Assembly: GCF_900696085.1 (NCBI RefSeq)
Contig: NZ_CAADFC020000009.1
Span: forward strand, 186,001-250,000
Reading direction: 5' to 3'
Length of the DNA: 64,000 bases
Origin: Bradyrhizobium ivorense
GTDB lineage: Bacteria; Pseudomonadota; Alphaproteobacteria; Rhizobiales; Xanthobacteraceae
Shown here: positions 27,533-38,403 of the stretch, piece after piece
Position numbering within the stretch: the first letter of the stretch is position 1
How the letters are laid out: each line of letters begins with the position of its first letter
The notes under the pieces: model-generated
Told to the model about the DNA's origin: nothing
Databases searched by the model: none
Seen by the model: the letters and a program-made list of their open reading frames with translations, nothing else
Position numbers and translations under genes: made by a program

Positions 27533-28431
27533 GATGCGCCATCCTCCCGCGGATTGAATGCCTTGCGATCCCAGCCCGACACGAACGCTTCGAGCGCGGG
27601 ATCGGGTCCTTTCGGCAGGACCACCTTGAGCTTGACGAATTCATCGCCATGGCCGCCGCCGACATGCGGCGCGCCCTTGCCGCGCAGCCGCATCGTCGTG
27701 CCGGTGTTGGATCCCTTCGGCACCGTCATCGTGACGTCGCCGGTCGGCGTCGGCACCCGAACCTTGCCACCGAGCACGGCCTCGGACAGCGAGATCGGCA
27801 ATTCCAGCGAGATGTCGTCGCCCTCGCGCGTGAAGCGGGGATCGGGCCGGACCGCAACCTCAATCAGCGCATCGCCGGGGCCGCCCTTGCCGGTGCCCGG
27901 TGCGCCCTTGCCGCGCAGGCGCAACACCTGCCCGTCGACCAGGCCCGGCGGAATCGTCACATCGAGCGTGCCGCCGTCGGGCAAGGTCAGGCGCTTGGCC
28001 GCACCGGTGATCGACTCGGCGAAATCGATCGTCAGGCTGTAGTGCAGATCGCGGCCGCGCCGGTTGGCGCGCGCCTGCTCGCTTCGTCGCAGCAGCTCGG
28101 CGAAGGCGTCGTCGGAATCCATGTAGTCGGCGTAGCCGGATGCATCGGCATAGGGATGCCCCTCATCCGCGGTAGCAAAATCCCGGTAGTAGCGATGCTG
28201 CGGCCGCTCGGCGCCGCTCTCGTCGATCTCGCCGGCGTCGAAGCGCTTGCGCTTGTCGGCGTCGCTGAGCAGACCATAGGCCGCGGAGACTTCCTTGAAC
28301 TTCTCCTCGGCGGCCTTGTCGCCGGGATTGAGATCCGGATGCAGCTTCTTGGCCAGCTTGCGATAGGCCTTCTGGATGTCGGCCGCAGTCGCCGCCGGGG
28401 CCACGCCAAGCACTTCGTACGGATTTCTCAC
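27529..28431 (-). CDS. cbpA: DnaJ-family co-chaperone CbpA
   Basis: J-domain protein of 300 residues. The J-domain is N-terminal (NPYEVLGV...KLHPDLN, HPD at 31-33), then a short charged linker, then two C-terminal substrate-binding domains with repeated 'LRLRGKGAP' motifs. The zinc-finger region of DnaJ is missing, as expected for CbpA. I chose GTG 28431 with GGAG seven bases upstream; TTG 28479 would add residues that do not fit the family. CbpA stimulates DnaK and can bind curved DNA. ClpB is encoded nearby on the other strand, and the two act in the same disaggregation pathway. Confidence 0.92.
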   Translation of the reverse strand: MRNPYEVLGVAPAATAADIQKAYRKLAKKLHPDLNPGDKAAEEKFKEVSAAYGLLSDADKRKRFDAGEIDESGAERPQHRYYRDFATADEGHPYADASGYADYMDSDDAFAELLRRSEQARANRRGRDLHYSLTIDFAESITGAAKRLTLPDGGTLDVTIPPGLVDGQVLRLRGKGAPGTGKGGPGDALIEVAVRPDPRFTREGDDISLELPISLSEAVLGGKVRVPTPTGDVTMTVPKGSNTGTTMRLRGKGAPHVGGGHGDEFVKLKVVLPKGPDPALEAFVSGWDRKAFNPREDGAS

Positions 28432-28533
28432 GATCTGCTCCGCAACATCGAGAATGCGCCCGAGATCATGAGGGCTCAAAAGCAGGCGATTTGCAAGGCC
28501 GCTCGCACCGCCTCCAAGCTTGCAGACATCCGA

Positions 28534-29004
28534 TTATCCGTCGTAGCGCAGCTCGAGGCTACCGAGCTTCTCGGCGATGCGACGGCTGGCCTCGTCCTGC
28601 TGACGCGATGGCCGCAGCGCCATCACACCGTTGACGCCGCCGGCGAGGTTGCGCCCGTCGGACGCGGCCGCCGCACCGTAGGTGCCGGCAAGCCGGCCGG
28701 GCGTCAGCCACGGCGTCGGTGCGATCACGTCCCAGCTCAGCGCGATTTCCGCTTCGCCGATGTTGATGCCGAAGTTGACGGCGAAGTTCTGGATGGCGGC
28801 GAGATAGCGGTCATCCGGCTTGCCGGCGACGTGCAGCACGCACGCCAGATTGGTCACCGACCCCAGGATGAATCCGCTCCCGGCGCCGCCACGGCACGTC
28901 AGCGTTCCGACCTGAACCGGCCCGGTCTGCTGCGCGAGGCCGGCGCCGAACGGCGCAGCCAGGACCAGGGCAACGGCAACAGCCGATCCGATCAACCTGT
29001 CCAT
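28534..29004 (-). CDS. DUF992-family exported protein
   Basis: A 156-residue protein with a Sec signal peptide (MDRLIGSAVAVALVLAAPFG...GLAQ). The mature part has the DUF992 pattern: 'VGTLTCRGGAGSGFILGS' with one conserved cysteine, a second cysteine in 'LACVLHVAG', and 'PGRLAGTYGAAAAS' near the end. Function of the family is unknown; it is a periplasmic or envelope protein. The ATG at 29004 has GGAGGGTGCC upstream. It may be transcribed together with cbpA, 102 bases downstream. Confidence 0.85.
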   Translation of the reverse strand: MDRLIGSAVAVALVLAAPFGAGLAQQTGPVQVGTLTCRGGAGSGFILGSVTNLACVLHVAGKPDDRYLAAIQNFAVNFGINIGEAEIALSWDVIAPTPWLTPGRLAGTYGAAAASDGRNLAGGVNGVMALRPSRQQDEASRRIAEKLGSLELRYDG

Positions 29005-29223
29005 GACGGCACCCTCCGCTCGGGCTGCTCGCAAAATCCTGCGCAAGCCTTACGCGCGAACACGGCATTTGGTTCCGGTGGCCGGTATTTCAGCGATCGA
29101 ACGGCAATTGACTATCATTTGAAACGACCACACCATCGCATGACGGGTGCCACCATCTGGCGCCGGCGCAGATTGCGTGGCATGCACGGTTTCGGCTCGT
29201 TGATATGGCCTTGAGGTGCCGCG

Positions 29224-31836
<2,613 letters not shown>

Positions 31837-31991
31837 AGGCGGTGCATGCCGCGCCGGTGCCGCGCGATGTCATCGCAGCGTCGTCAGGCGGAATCATATG
31901 TCAAGCAGACCGTCGAATGACGCAGATGCCCTTGCGGGGGCCGGCCATTTCGAGCCCTTGTAAAGGCTTTTGTGGCGTGCTCCTCTGCCCG

Positions 31992-32012
31992 TGCCTGGCG
32001 GTCCGCCAGGCA
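31992..32012. promoter_or_regulatory. Perfect 21-bp palindrome upstream of the DyP-encapsulin operon
   Basis: TGCCTGGCGG-T-CCGCCAGGCA, symmetric in all ten positions of each arm. It lies 53 bases before the DyP start codon and 155 bases after the clpB stop. A one-base spacer is too tight for an RNA hairpin loop, which argues for a protein-binding site more than a terminator, though a hairpin with a larger melted loop is possible. The rest of the 229-base gap holds no gene. Confidence 0.5.
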
Positions 32013-32065
32013 TTCTGTCCCTGCCTTTTGTCCTCGTCGACGTGCCGTTCAGTAAGGAGAGATGC

Positions 32066-33106
32066 GTGCCATCAGCCGTTCCGCAACCGGTCGCTGCGAA
32101 GCTGACGCGCGCGGCCATCTTTCTTGCGGTCACGATCAAGCCCGATCCGAATCATGACGTGGTGGTGCGGTCGCTGTGCGGCGATCTCGCCGCGCTGGTG
32201 CGCGCCGTCGGCTTCCGCGACCTCGAGGGTCGGCTGTCCTGCGTGATGGGGATCGGCTCGGAGGCGTGGGACCGGCTGTTCGGCGCGCCGCGGCCGAAGG
32301 ATTTGCATCCGTTCCGCGAAATCCATGGCGTTCACCATGCCGTGGCGACGCCGGGCGACCTGCTGTTTCACATCCGCGCCGTGCCGATGGATCTGTGCTT
32401 CGAGCTTGCGACCCAGATCATGACGCGGCTCGGCGACGCCGTCGCGTCGGCGGACGAAGTGCACGGCTTCAAATATTTCGACGAGCGCGACCTGCTCGGC
32501 TTCGTCGACGGCACCGAGAATCCCGAAGACCAGGCCGCGACCGACGCCACCATCATCGGTGAGGAAGATGCGGCGTTTACCGGCGGCAGCTATGTGATCG
32601 TGCAGAAATACCTGCACGACCTCGGCAAGTGGAACGAGCTGCTGGTCGAGATGCAGGAGAAGATCATCGGCCGCACCAAACTGTCCGACATCGAGCTGGA
32701 TGATTCGGTGAAGCCGAGCTACGCCCACAATGCCTTGACCACCATCGTGGAGAATGGCGAGGAGCTCGACATCGTCCGCGACAACATGCCGTTCGGCAAT
32801 ATCAGCAAGGGCGAGCTCGGCACCTATTTCATCGGCTACGCCAAGTCGCCGCACCGCATCGAGCAGATGCTGCAAAACATGTTCGTCGGCAAGCCGCCGG
32901 GCAACTACGACCGCCTGCTCGACTTCAGCCGCGCCGTGACCGGCACGCTGTTCTTCGTCCCGTCCGCGACCTTCCTGGAGGACGCCGCGAACGTGGTGCC
33001 CGCGCCCGCCCAGCCCGCGCTCGATCCGGCCGACGAGACAACTGCACCAAGATTGCCGCCGACCGATGGCTCGCTCGGGATCGGCTCACTGAAAGGAGAG
33101 GCTTGA
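32066..33106 (+). CDS. DyP-type peroxidase with encapsulin-loading peptide
   Basis: Heme peroxidase of 346 residues, DyP class B/P (YfeX-like). Catalytic features: D148 in GFVDGTENP, proximal heme ligand H221 in 'PSYAHNAL', distal R238 in VRDNMPFG. The C-terminus is a proline/alanine linker (about 311-333) followed by DGSLGIGSLKGEA, the consensus encapsulin targeting peptide. The enzyme should therefore be packed inside the shell encoded by the next gene, one base away. The start is GTG 32066 behind AAGGAG; the nearby ATG at 32062 is out of frame. It uses peroxide to oxidise dyes, phenols or heme-related compounds; the natural substrate is unknown. Confidence 0.95.
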   Translation: MPSAVPQPVAAKLTRAAIFLAVTIKPDPNHDVVVRSLCGDLAALVRAVGFRDLEGRLSCVMGIGSEAWDRLFGAPRPKDLHPFREIHGVHHAVATPGDLLFHIRAVPMDLCFELATQIMTRLGDAVASADEVHGFKYFDERDLLGFVDGTENPEDQAATDATIIGEEDAAFTGGSYVIVQKYLHDLGKWNELLVEMQEKIIGRTKLSDIELDDSVKPSYAHNALTTIVENGEELDIVRDNMPFGNISKGELGTYFIGYAKSPHRIEQMLQNMFVGKPPGNYDRLLDFSRAVTGTLFFVPSATFLEDAANVVPAPAQPALDPADETTAPRLPPTDGSLGIGSLKGEA

Positions 33107-33107
33107 T

Positions 33108-33923
33108 ATGAATAACCTTCATCGGGGACTTGCTCCCATCTCGGACGCGGCATGGGCCCAGATCGAAGAGGAAGCCTCGCGCACGCTGAAGCGGCATCTG
33201 GCGGCGCGCCATGTCGTCGACCTCGACGGCCCGAAGGGTATCGACTACTCCGCGGTCGGCACCGGCCATCTCAAGCGGATCGCGACCCCGGGCGACGGCG
33301 TCGAGGCCAACCAGCGCGACGTCCGGGCGCTGGTCGAATTGCGCGTGCCGTTCGAGCTGACGCGCGCGGCGATCGACGACGTCGAGCGCGGCGCCAATGA
33401 TTCCGACTGGGAGCCGCTGAAACAGGCGGCGCGCAAGATCGCGTTCGCAGAGGATCGCGCGGTGTTCGACGGCTATGCCGCCGCCGGCATTCAGGGCATC
33501 CGCCAGGGCACCAGCAACCCGGTGCTGACGCTGCCGTCGAGCGTAAAGAACTATCCGAGCGTGGTGGCGCAGGCGGTGAGCCAGCTGCGGATGGCCGGCG
33601 TCAACGGTCCCTATACGCTGTTGCTCGGCACCGAGCCGTTTACGGCGATCGGCGGCGCGACCGATGACGGCTATCCGGTGTTGCAGCACATCCAGCGCCT
33701 GGTCGACGGCAAGATCATCTGGGCGCCGGCGATCGAAGGCGGCGTCGTGCTCACCACCCGCGGCGGCGATTTCCAGCTCTCGATCGGCCAGGACCTCTCG
33801 ATCGGCTATCTCAGCCATTCCGCGAGCGCGGTGCAGCTGTATTTCCAGGAAACCATCACCTTCCTGATGCTGACCAGCGAGGCCTCGGTGGTGCTCGCGC
33901 CGGAGGCAAAGAAGCCCGCCTGA
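33108..33923 (+). CDS. Family 1 encapsulin shell protein
   Basis: Shell protein of 271 residues with the HK97-like fold of encapsulins (linocin M18/CFP29 family). Recognisable stretches: the N-terminal helix 'NNLHRGLAPISDAAWAQIEE' that binds cargo peptides, 'ARHVVDLDGPKGIDYSAVGT', 'DWEPLKQAARKIAFAEDRAV' and 'GGVVLTTRGGDFQLSIGQDL'. The size predicts a small T=1 shell of 60 subunits, about 24 nm. The gene starts one base after the DyP stop, with AAGGAG inside the DyP 3' end, so cargo and shell are made together. It likely forms a peroxidase nanocompartment in the cytoplasm. Confidence 0.96.
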   Translation: MNNLHRGLAPISDAAWAQIEEEASRTLKRHLAARHVVDLDGPKGIDYSAVGTGHLKRIATPGDGVEANQRDVRALVELRVPFELTRAAIDDVERGANDSDWEPLKQAARKIAFAEDRAVFDGYAAAGIQGIRQGTSNPVLTLPSSVKNYPSVVAQAVSQLRMAGVNGPYTLLLGTEPFTAIGGATDDGYPVLQHIQRLVDGKIIWAPAIEGGVVLTTRGGDFQLSIGQDLSIGYLSHSASAVQLYFQETITFLMLTSEASVVLAPEAKKPA

Positions 33924-33995
33924 TCGCGGGCGGCACCGATCAATCCGGACTGCTGTTGTGCGGGGGATGTCGTCAAACCGTAATGGAGAAACTCC

Positions 33996-34190
33996 ATGCA
34001 GGACTACGATCTCTACATCAACGCCAAGAAGGCATCGGTCGGTCTATACGTCCGCAAGGGCGCAGGTCTGCCCGACCTCGCCGACGCCAAGGACTGGGTG
34101 TTCGACGGCACTTCGGCAGAGGCCAATCTGCCGCCACAGCTCGTGAAGGAGATCGAGGCCAACGGCCACGCCTTCCGCGACATGAATTGA
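33996..34190 (+). CDS. Small protein of unknown function behind encapsulin
   Basis: A 64-residue protein (MQDYDLYINAKKASVGLYVR...) with a GGAGAAACTCC ribosome site and the same strand as the encapsulin gene, 72 bases after it. It is acidic, soluble and lacks cysteines and an encapsulin targeting peptide, so it is not an obvious cargo. The pattern 'GLYVRKGAGLPDLADAKDWV' is well structured (predicted beta strands then helix), which supports a real protein. I do not recognise a characterised family. A GC-rich inverted repeat (GCCCGC/GCGGGC, 33914-33931) spans the encapsulin stop and could attenuate read-through into it. Confidence 0.7.
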   Translation: MQDYDLYINAKKASVGLYVRKGAGLPDLADAKDWVFDGTSAEANLPPQLVKEIEANGHAFRDMN

Positions 34191-34199
34191 GCGCGTAGC

Positions 34200-35498
34200 T
34201 TACCGCGCTCTATCCCCGACCTTGACCGGCGCGGTCTCGGGCATCAGCCCCATCGCGACAAGGCCGACGATCGCCGCCAGCAGCAGGTACCAGGACGGCG
34301 CCAGCGGATCTCCGGTCACGTGCAGCAGCCAGGTGACGACGAGCTGCGCGGTGCCGCCAAAGCTCGCGATCGCGACCGCATAGATGGTGGCAAACACGCC
34401 GCCGCGGATGTTCTGCGGCAGCGCTTCGGTGAACGCGGCATAGAACGCCGTGAACGGCAACGATCCGATGAACGACAGCACGCCGAAGCCGAACAGCAGC
34501 GACCACGCGCCGGGCGCCTGCACGATCCACAGGAACGCCGGATAGGTCAGCACCAGCACGACCAGCTGCGGCCAGACCATGATCGGCTTGCGTCCGAGCC
34601 GATCGGCGAGCCAGCCGCCGAGCAGCGCGCCGATGATCTGCAGCCCGTTGCTGACCAGCGACACCGTGAACGCCAGCGACGGCGACACATGCAGCGTGGT
34701 CTTGGCGTAGGTCGTCATGTACTGCGTGACGTAGGTCGAGATCGTGCCGCTGGCGAGAATCATCACCGCCAGCACGATGACGCGAAGATGGCGCCGCGCC
34801 TGCGCGACATGACCCGAGCCTTCGACGCTGACGGCGGGACGCTCGGCGTGCGAGATCGTCTCCGGCAGCGTGCGGCGCATCCAGATGCCGAACGGCAGGC
34901 AGACCGCTCCGATCAGGAACGCGACGCGCCAGCCATAGGACTGCAGCATCTCGGGCGCCATCGTGCTGCTCAGGACGACGCCGACCAGCGCGCCGGCGGT
35001 GGCCGCGATCTCCTGGCTGGCGGGCTGCCACGCCACCACGAGGCCGCGATCCCGCGGCGCCGCGATCTCGATCAGATAGGCCGTGGTCGGCCCGACCTCG
35101 CCGCCGAGCGCGAACCCCTGCACCATCCGCGCCACGATCACGACGATCGGCGCGACGACGCCGATCGTCTCATAAGCCGGCGTCAGCGCGATGGTCAGGA
35201 TCGCGCCGCCCATCAGCGCAAAGCTCAGCAGCATGGCCGGCCGCCGGCCGACCCGATCGGAGAAGATGCCGAGCACGATGCCGCCGATCGGCCGCGTCAG
35301 GAACCCGGCGCCGAAGGTCGCCAGCGACAGCATGAGACTGCCGTACTCGCTGTGCGCGGGGAAGAAGGTGCGCCCGATCTCGGTCGCGAAGAAGCTGTAG
35401 GTGATGAAGTCGTAGAACTCCAGCACGTTGCCGATGGTCGCGGCAAAGGCTGCGCGCTTGACGTCGAATGCCTGTTTCGCCTCGCTATCCGGCAACAA
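34200..35498 (-). CDS. MFS transporter, metabolite:H+ symporter (MHS) type
   Basis: Inner-membrane transporter of about 432 residues with twelve predicted helices. MHS-family marks: 'AATIGNVLEFYDFITYSFFA' at the first helix, the 'DRVGRRPAMLLSFALMGG' loop after helix 2, 'RMVQGFALGGEVGPTTAYLI' in helix 4 and 'DRLGRKPIMV' in the second half. Relatives carry citrate, alpha-ketoglutarate, proline/betaine or shikimate; the substrate is not readable. The start is uncertain: TTG 35498 with AAGGA upstream fits the family, while the frame extends further upstream without sense. It converges on the small gene behind encapsulin. Confidence 0.85.
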   Translation of the reverse strand: MLPDSEAKQAFDVKRAAFAATIGNVLEFYDFITYSFFATEIGRTFFPAHSEYGSLMLSLATFGAGFLTRPIGGIVLGIFSDRVGRRPAMLLSFALMGGAILTIALTPAYETIGVVAPIVVIVARMVQGFALGGEVGPTTAYLIEIAAPRDRGLVVAWQPASQEIAATAGALVGVVLSSTMAPEMLQSYGWRVAFLIGAVCLPFGIWMRRTLPETISHAERPAVSVEGSGHVAQARRHLRVIVLAVMILASGTISTYVTQYMTTYAKTTLHVSPSLAFTVSLVSNGLQIIGALLGGWLADRLGRKPIMVWPQLVVLVLTYPAFLWIVQAPGAWSLLFGFGVLSFIGSLPFTAFYAAFTEALPQNIRGGVFATIYAVAIASFGGTAQLVVTWLLHVTGDPLAPSWYLLLAAIVGLVAMGLMPETAPVKVGDRAR

Positions 35499-35739
35499 TC
35501 TCGGTTCCTTGTACGCCTGTTCGGAGCGAATATTATTCGTCGCGCCATGCGAGGCAAGGCATGGCAACACCGCGCGATCGCATGCCGTTCGCAATCGACG
35601 GGAGGACAGATGTGATGCCAGCCGACAGTGCTCACGGCGCGCGACAATCGGGTCGTCAAGGCCGCCGACCACGCGTGACGCGAACGGCACGGCGGCTCCG
35701 GTCGCTGGGACCGGAGCGAGCAACGGATCGCGGGGTCGC

Positions 35740-36723
35740 TCAGTCGCGCTTGGTGAGCGAAGGCCGGGTCTGCTGGAACAGCAGATAGAGCGCGCGCGGA
35801 TTGGTGGTCAGATAGCGCCAGAACAGCCGGCGCGGCTCGAGCCAGAGCCGCCAGGCCCATTCCAGCCCGACGATCTGCATCCAGCGCGGGGCGCGCGGCA
35901 GAGTGCCCGAGAGGAAGTTGAACAGTCCGCCCGAGGTCTTGATGGCGCCGACATTGCCAAGCCGCGGCAGGTACTCGTCGACGAACGCCTGCTCATAGGG
36001 CACGCCGAGCGCGACCCAGAGAAAGTCGGGCGCCAGCGCGTTGATCTCGTCGACCTTGGCCCGCAGCGCTTCACCGCGCAGGTAACCGTGGCAATGGCCG
36101 ACGATCTTCAGGGCGGGAAACGCCCTGCGGACATTGGCGACCGCCGCCTTGTTCTCGGCCTCGTTGGCACCGAACATGTAGAATGTCAGGCCGAGCTCTT
36201 CGGCCTTGCGTGCGACCACGCCGAACAGGTCGGTTGTCGCGACGCGCTCGGGAAGCGGCTTCGACGACCGCAGCTTCGACACCATGACCAGCGGCTGCCC
36301 GTCGGCATTGATCAGGTCGGCGGCTCTGAACAGCCGGTCGGTCATCGGCTCGGTCGCGCAGCGCGACAGCACCTCGCCATTGGCCGAGGTCAGGTACAGC
36401 GGCCGGCGCACGCGCCGCTGCGGATGCACCAGATCGACCATGAAGTTCGCGGTCTGCTCAAGATCAAGCACGGCGAGCCGCAACCCGCCGACGGTCGCCC
36501 GGTCGACGCTGTCGGTCGCGGCCCGGCCCACCGGATTGACGCGACGTTCGCGCATGCCGGTTGACGGCATACCGGCGGATTTTGCCAGCGTGCCGCGCGA
36601 GGTGTTGCAAATCTGGACAGGCGGAGCAGCCGTGTCGGAATTGGTACGCCGGGACACTTCGCGACCGTCGCGCGAGGGCGAAGTTGCGGAGGAAACGCGG
36701 GCGTTTTGGCTGTGACTCAACAT
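35740..36723 (-). CDS. WecG/TagA/CpsF-family glycosyltransferase
   Basis: Peripheral-membrane glycosyltransferase (GT26) of 327 residues. The conserved core 'LYLTSANGEVLSR...LINADGQPLV' and the C-terminal signature 'RAPRWMQIVGLEWAWRLWLE' followed by P-RRLFWRYL are clear. Family members add N-acetylmannosamine(uronate) or similar sugars to a lipid-linked acceptor. About 75 N-terminal residues before the core look disordered. The ATG at 36723 is preferred over upstream in-frame codons. It opens the polysaccharide locus, and the divergent gene at 37045 shares its promoter region. Confidence 0.88.
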   Translation of the reverse strand: MLSHSQNARVSSATSPSRDGREVSRRTNSDTAAPPVQICNTSRGTLAKSAGMPSTGMRERRVNPVGRAATDSVDRATVGGLRLAVLDLEQTANFMVDLVHPQRRVRRPLYLTSANGEVLSRCATEPMTDRLFRAADLINADGQPLVMVSKLRSSKPLPERVATTDLFGVVARKAEELGLTFYMFGANEAENKAAVANVRRAFPALKIVGHCHGYLRGEALRAKVDEINALAPDFLWVALGVPYEQAFVDEYLPRLGNVGAIKTSGGLFNFLSGTLPRAPRWMQIVGLEWAWRLWLEPRRLFWRYLTTNPRALYLLFQQTRPSLTKRD

Positions 36724-37044
36724 TTCACCAGGAGCTCCAATGCTTACGGGCTCCCGACTGCAATATCGAGTCCAGACTCGGAGGGATATCTCTTGTCTTA
36801 GCGGGTCAACTGGACCGTAAAGGTTCGTTAACGGTAACGATCGCACGTCTGTCCGGCGCACGTTAACCGGCGCGCACGATCGCGCACGAAAGCACGCGCG
36901 CCATCAGCAACACTGTGCAAAGATGAAGGCACTATATTAATACAAATCGCATTCCATCGGTGCATGGCCCCGTGGGCCTTGTGCTATAGGTCGCAGCGTC
37001 GGATTGTCCCGACACGTTGAAAACGCCCGGTAGCTTGGTCACGC
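36724..37044. other. Divergent intergenic region of the polysaccharide locus, AT-rich
   Basis: These 321 bases hold no gene. They include the least GC-rich DNA of the locus (about 36920-36960, 'GGCACTATATTAATACAAAT') and a 'CTTGTGCTATAGG' box near 36979, either of which could be a promoter -10 region. A repeated word around GGTTCGTTAACGGTAACGAT may be an operator. No assignment is firm. Confidence 0.4.
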
Positions 37045-38178
37045 ATGAACAAGAATGATGACGCGTTCGATGTCTGCATCGACGACGCATTCGACTTCCT
37101 GTCCGAGGAATACGCGGAGCTGTTCAGCGGCTCGGACGCGACCGCTTTTCAGCATCCGCTGTGGCTGAACAGCATCTACCGCCGGCTCGGTCCCGCGATG
37201 GCGGCGAAGCCGCTGGTCGTCGTCGTTCGCCGCCGCTCAACCGGCGCGATGGCGGCCGTGCTGCCGCTGCTGCGGGTGCGGCGCGGGCCGATGCGCACCA
37301 TTGAATTCGCCGATCTGCGTGTCTCCGACTATCTGGCGCCGGTCTGCTCGGTGCAGACCTTCGCCGAGCTGCTGCAGAACAAGGCTGCCTGCGAGAGGCT
37401 TCGACAGCTTGTCAGGCCGTTCGACCTGCTGCGCATCCCGAAACTGCTCGACGCGAGGATGCCGATCGAGAATCTGCTCGGTGCGCCGCACCGGGCTTCG
37501 ATGGACACCAACGCCTATGCAACGGTGCTGTCGGCGCCGTTCGAGCAATGGCAAATCAATGCGCTGGGACGCTCCTATATGAAGGAGCTCGCAAAGAAAT
37601 GGCGCCAGATCCACAAGAAAGGCACGCTGACCTTCTCGTGGTGCGAGGATCGCGCCTCCATCCTCGAGGCCATGGACGTCATGAGGAAGTTTCGCGGCCC
37701 GCGGTTTCAGGCCCATGGCGACGGCGATCTGCTGCAGCGTCCGGAATATTTCGACTTCTACTCCGATGTGGCGCTGCGCCTCGATCCGTTTGCGCGGATC
37801 TACACCATGAAGATGGACGGCAATGTGATCGCGACGGCGCTTGGGCTGACGCACCGTGACCGCCTGCTGATCGTCATGACCGCGTTCGACATCGAGGGAT
37901 ACAAGAGCCAGTCGATCGGCGCGCTGACCTTCGAAAGTGTCGCCAGGGATTGCATCGAGCGCGGCTATCAGGTGCTTGACTTCACCATCGGTGACGAGCC
38001 CTACAAGATGCAGTTCGGCGGACAGCCCACGCCGATGTCGAGCGTGACGCAGGCCGGCAGCGCCGCGGGCGCGGTCGCGTTGTTTGCGCTGAGGCAGGCG
38101 CCCTGGATCAAGCAGGCCGCCAAGCGAATGACCGAGTTCAGGCTGCCGCCCGCCCGGACCTCGACCGGCACACGCTAA
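37045..38178 (+). CDS. GNAT-type acyltransferase, CelD/BcsL-like (Acetyltransf_6)
   Basis: Protein of 377 residues with the double GNAT layout of the CelD/FemAB-like group. The N-terminal half has 'FQHPLWLNSIYRRLGPAMAA', and the acyl-CoA-binding half has 'ARIYTMKMDGNVIATALGLT' and 'FDIEGYKSQSIGALTFESVA', ending 'QVLDFTIGDEPYKMQFGG'. Such proteins are found in exopolysaccharide and cellulose loci and probably acylate a sugar or lipid-linked intermediate in the cytoplasm. It is divergent from the WecG-type gene. Function within the locus is inferred. Confidence 0.85.
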   Translation: MNKNDDAFDVCIDDAFDFLSEEYAELFSGSDATAFQHPLWLNSIYRRLGPAMAAKPLVVVVRRRSTGAMAAVLPLLRVRRGPMRTIEFADLRVSDYLAPVCSVQTFAELLQNKAACERLRQLVRPFDLLRIPKLLDARMPIENLLGAPHRASMDTNAYATVLSAPFEQWQINALGRSYMKELAKKWRQIHKKGTLTFSWCEDRASILEAMDVMRKFRGPRFQAHGDGDLLQRPEYFDFYSDVALRLDPFARIYTMKMDGNVIATALGLTHRDRLLIVMTAFDIEGYKSQSIGALTFESVARDCIERGYQVLDFTIGDEPYKMQFGGQPTPMSSVTQAGSAAGAVALFALRQAPWIKQAAKRMTEFRLPPARTSTGTR

Positions 38179-38205
38179 GGCAGTATCGGGTCTGACCGTT
38201 CGGTC

Positions 38206-38331
38206 CACCTCTCCCCGACGGGGAGAGGTCGATTTGCGCAGCAAATCGGGTGAGGGGCCGCGGCAATAATGAGGGACCATAACCCCTCACCCGGCGCTAC
38301 GCGCCGACCTCTCCCAAAGGGAGAGGTCAAC
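38206..38331. repeat. Paired inverted repeats, 'CCCTCACCC/GACCTCTCCCC' family
   Basis: Hairpin CACCTCTCCCCGACGGGGAGAGG, then GATTTGCGCAGCAAATC, then a mirror copy 'CCTCACCCGGCGCTACGCGC...CTCTCCCAAAGGGAGAGG'. It sits between the convergent ends of the acyltransferase and monooxygenase genes and is well placed as a two-way terminator. Confidence 0.8.
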
Positions 38332-38403
38332 TTCCGATGCTGCGCAAGCTCAACTGAATCTCGTCGCTCGCTCCAGCGACGCCGCCGAGTGGCGCTTGTC
38401 AAA

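Noticed and set aside
29047-29223. Possible heat-shock (RpoH) promoter for clpB, with TTTGAAA near 29118 and CACCAT boxes near 29131 and 29151
   Set aside because: Neither spacing fits known RpoH promoters (6 or 26 bases between elements), so I do not call it.
31860-31990. Terminator for clpB
   Set aside because: No stem followed by a T-run was found. The nearest strong inverted repeat is the 21-bp palindrome 155 bases away, better read as an operator.
32062-32064. ATG near the DyP ribosome site
   Set aside because: It is out of frame with the peroxidase; the GTG at 32066 is in frame and better spaced from AAGGAG.
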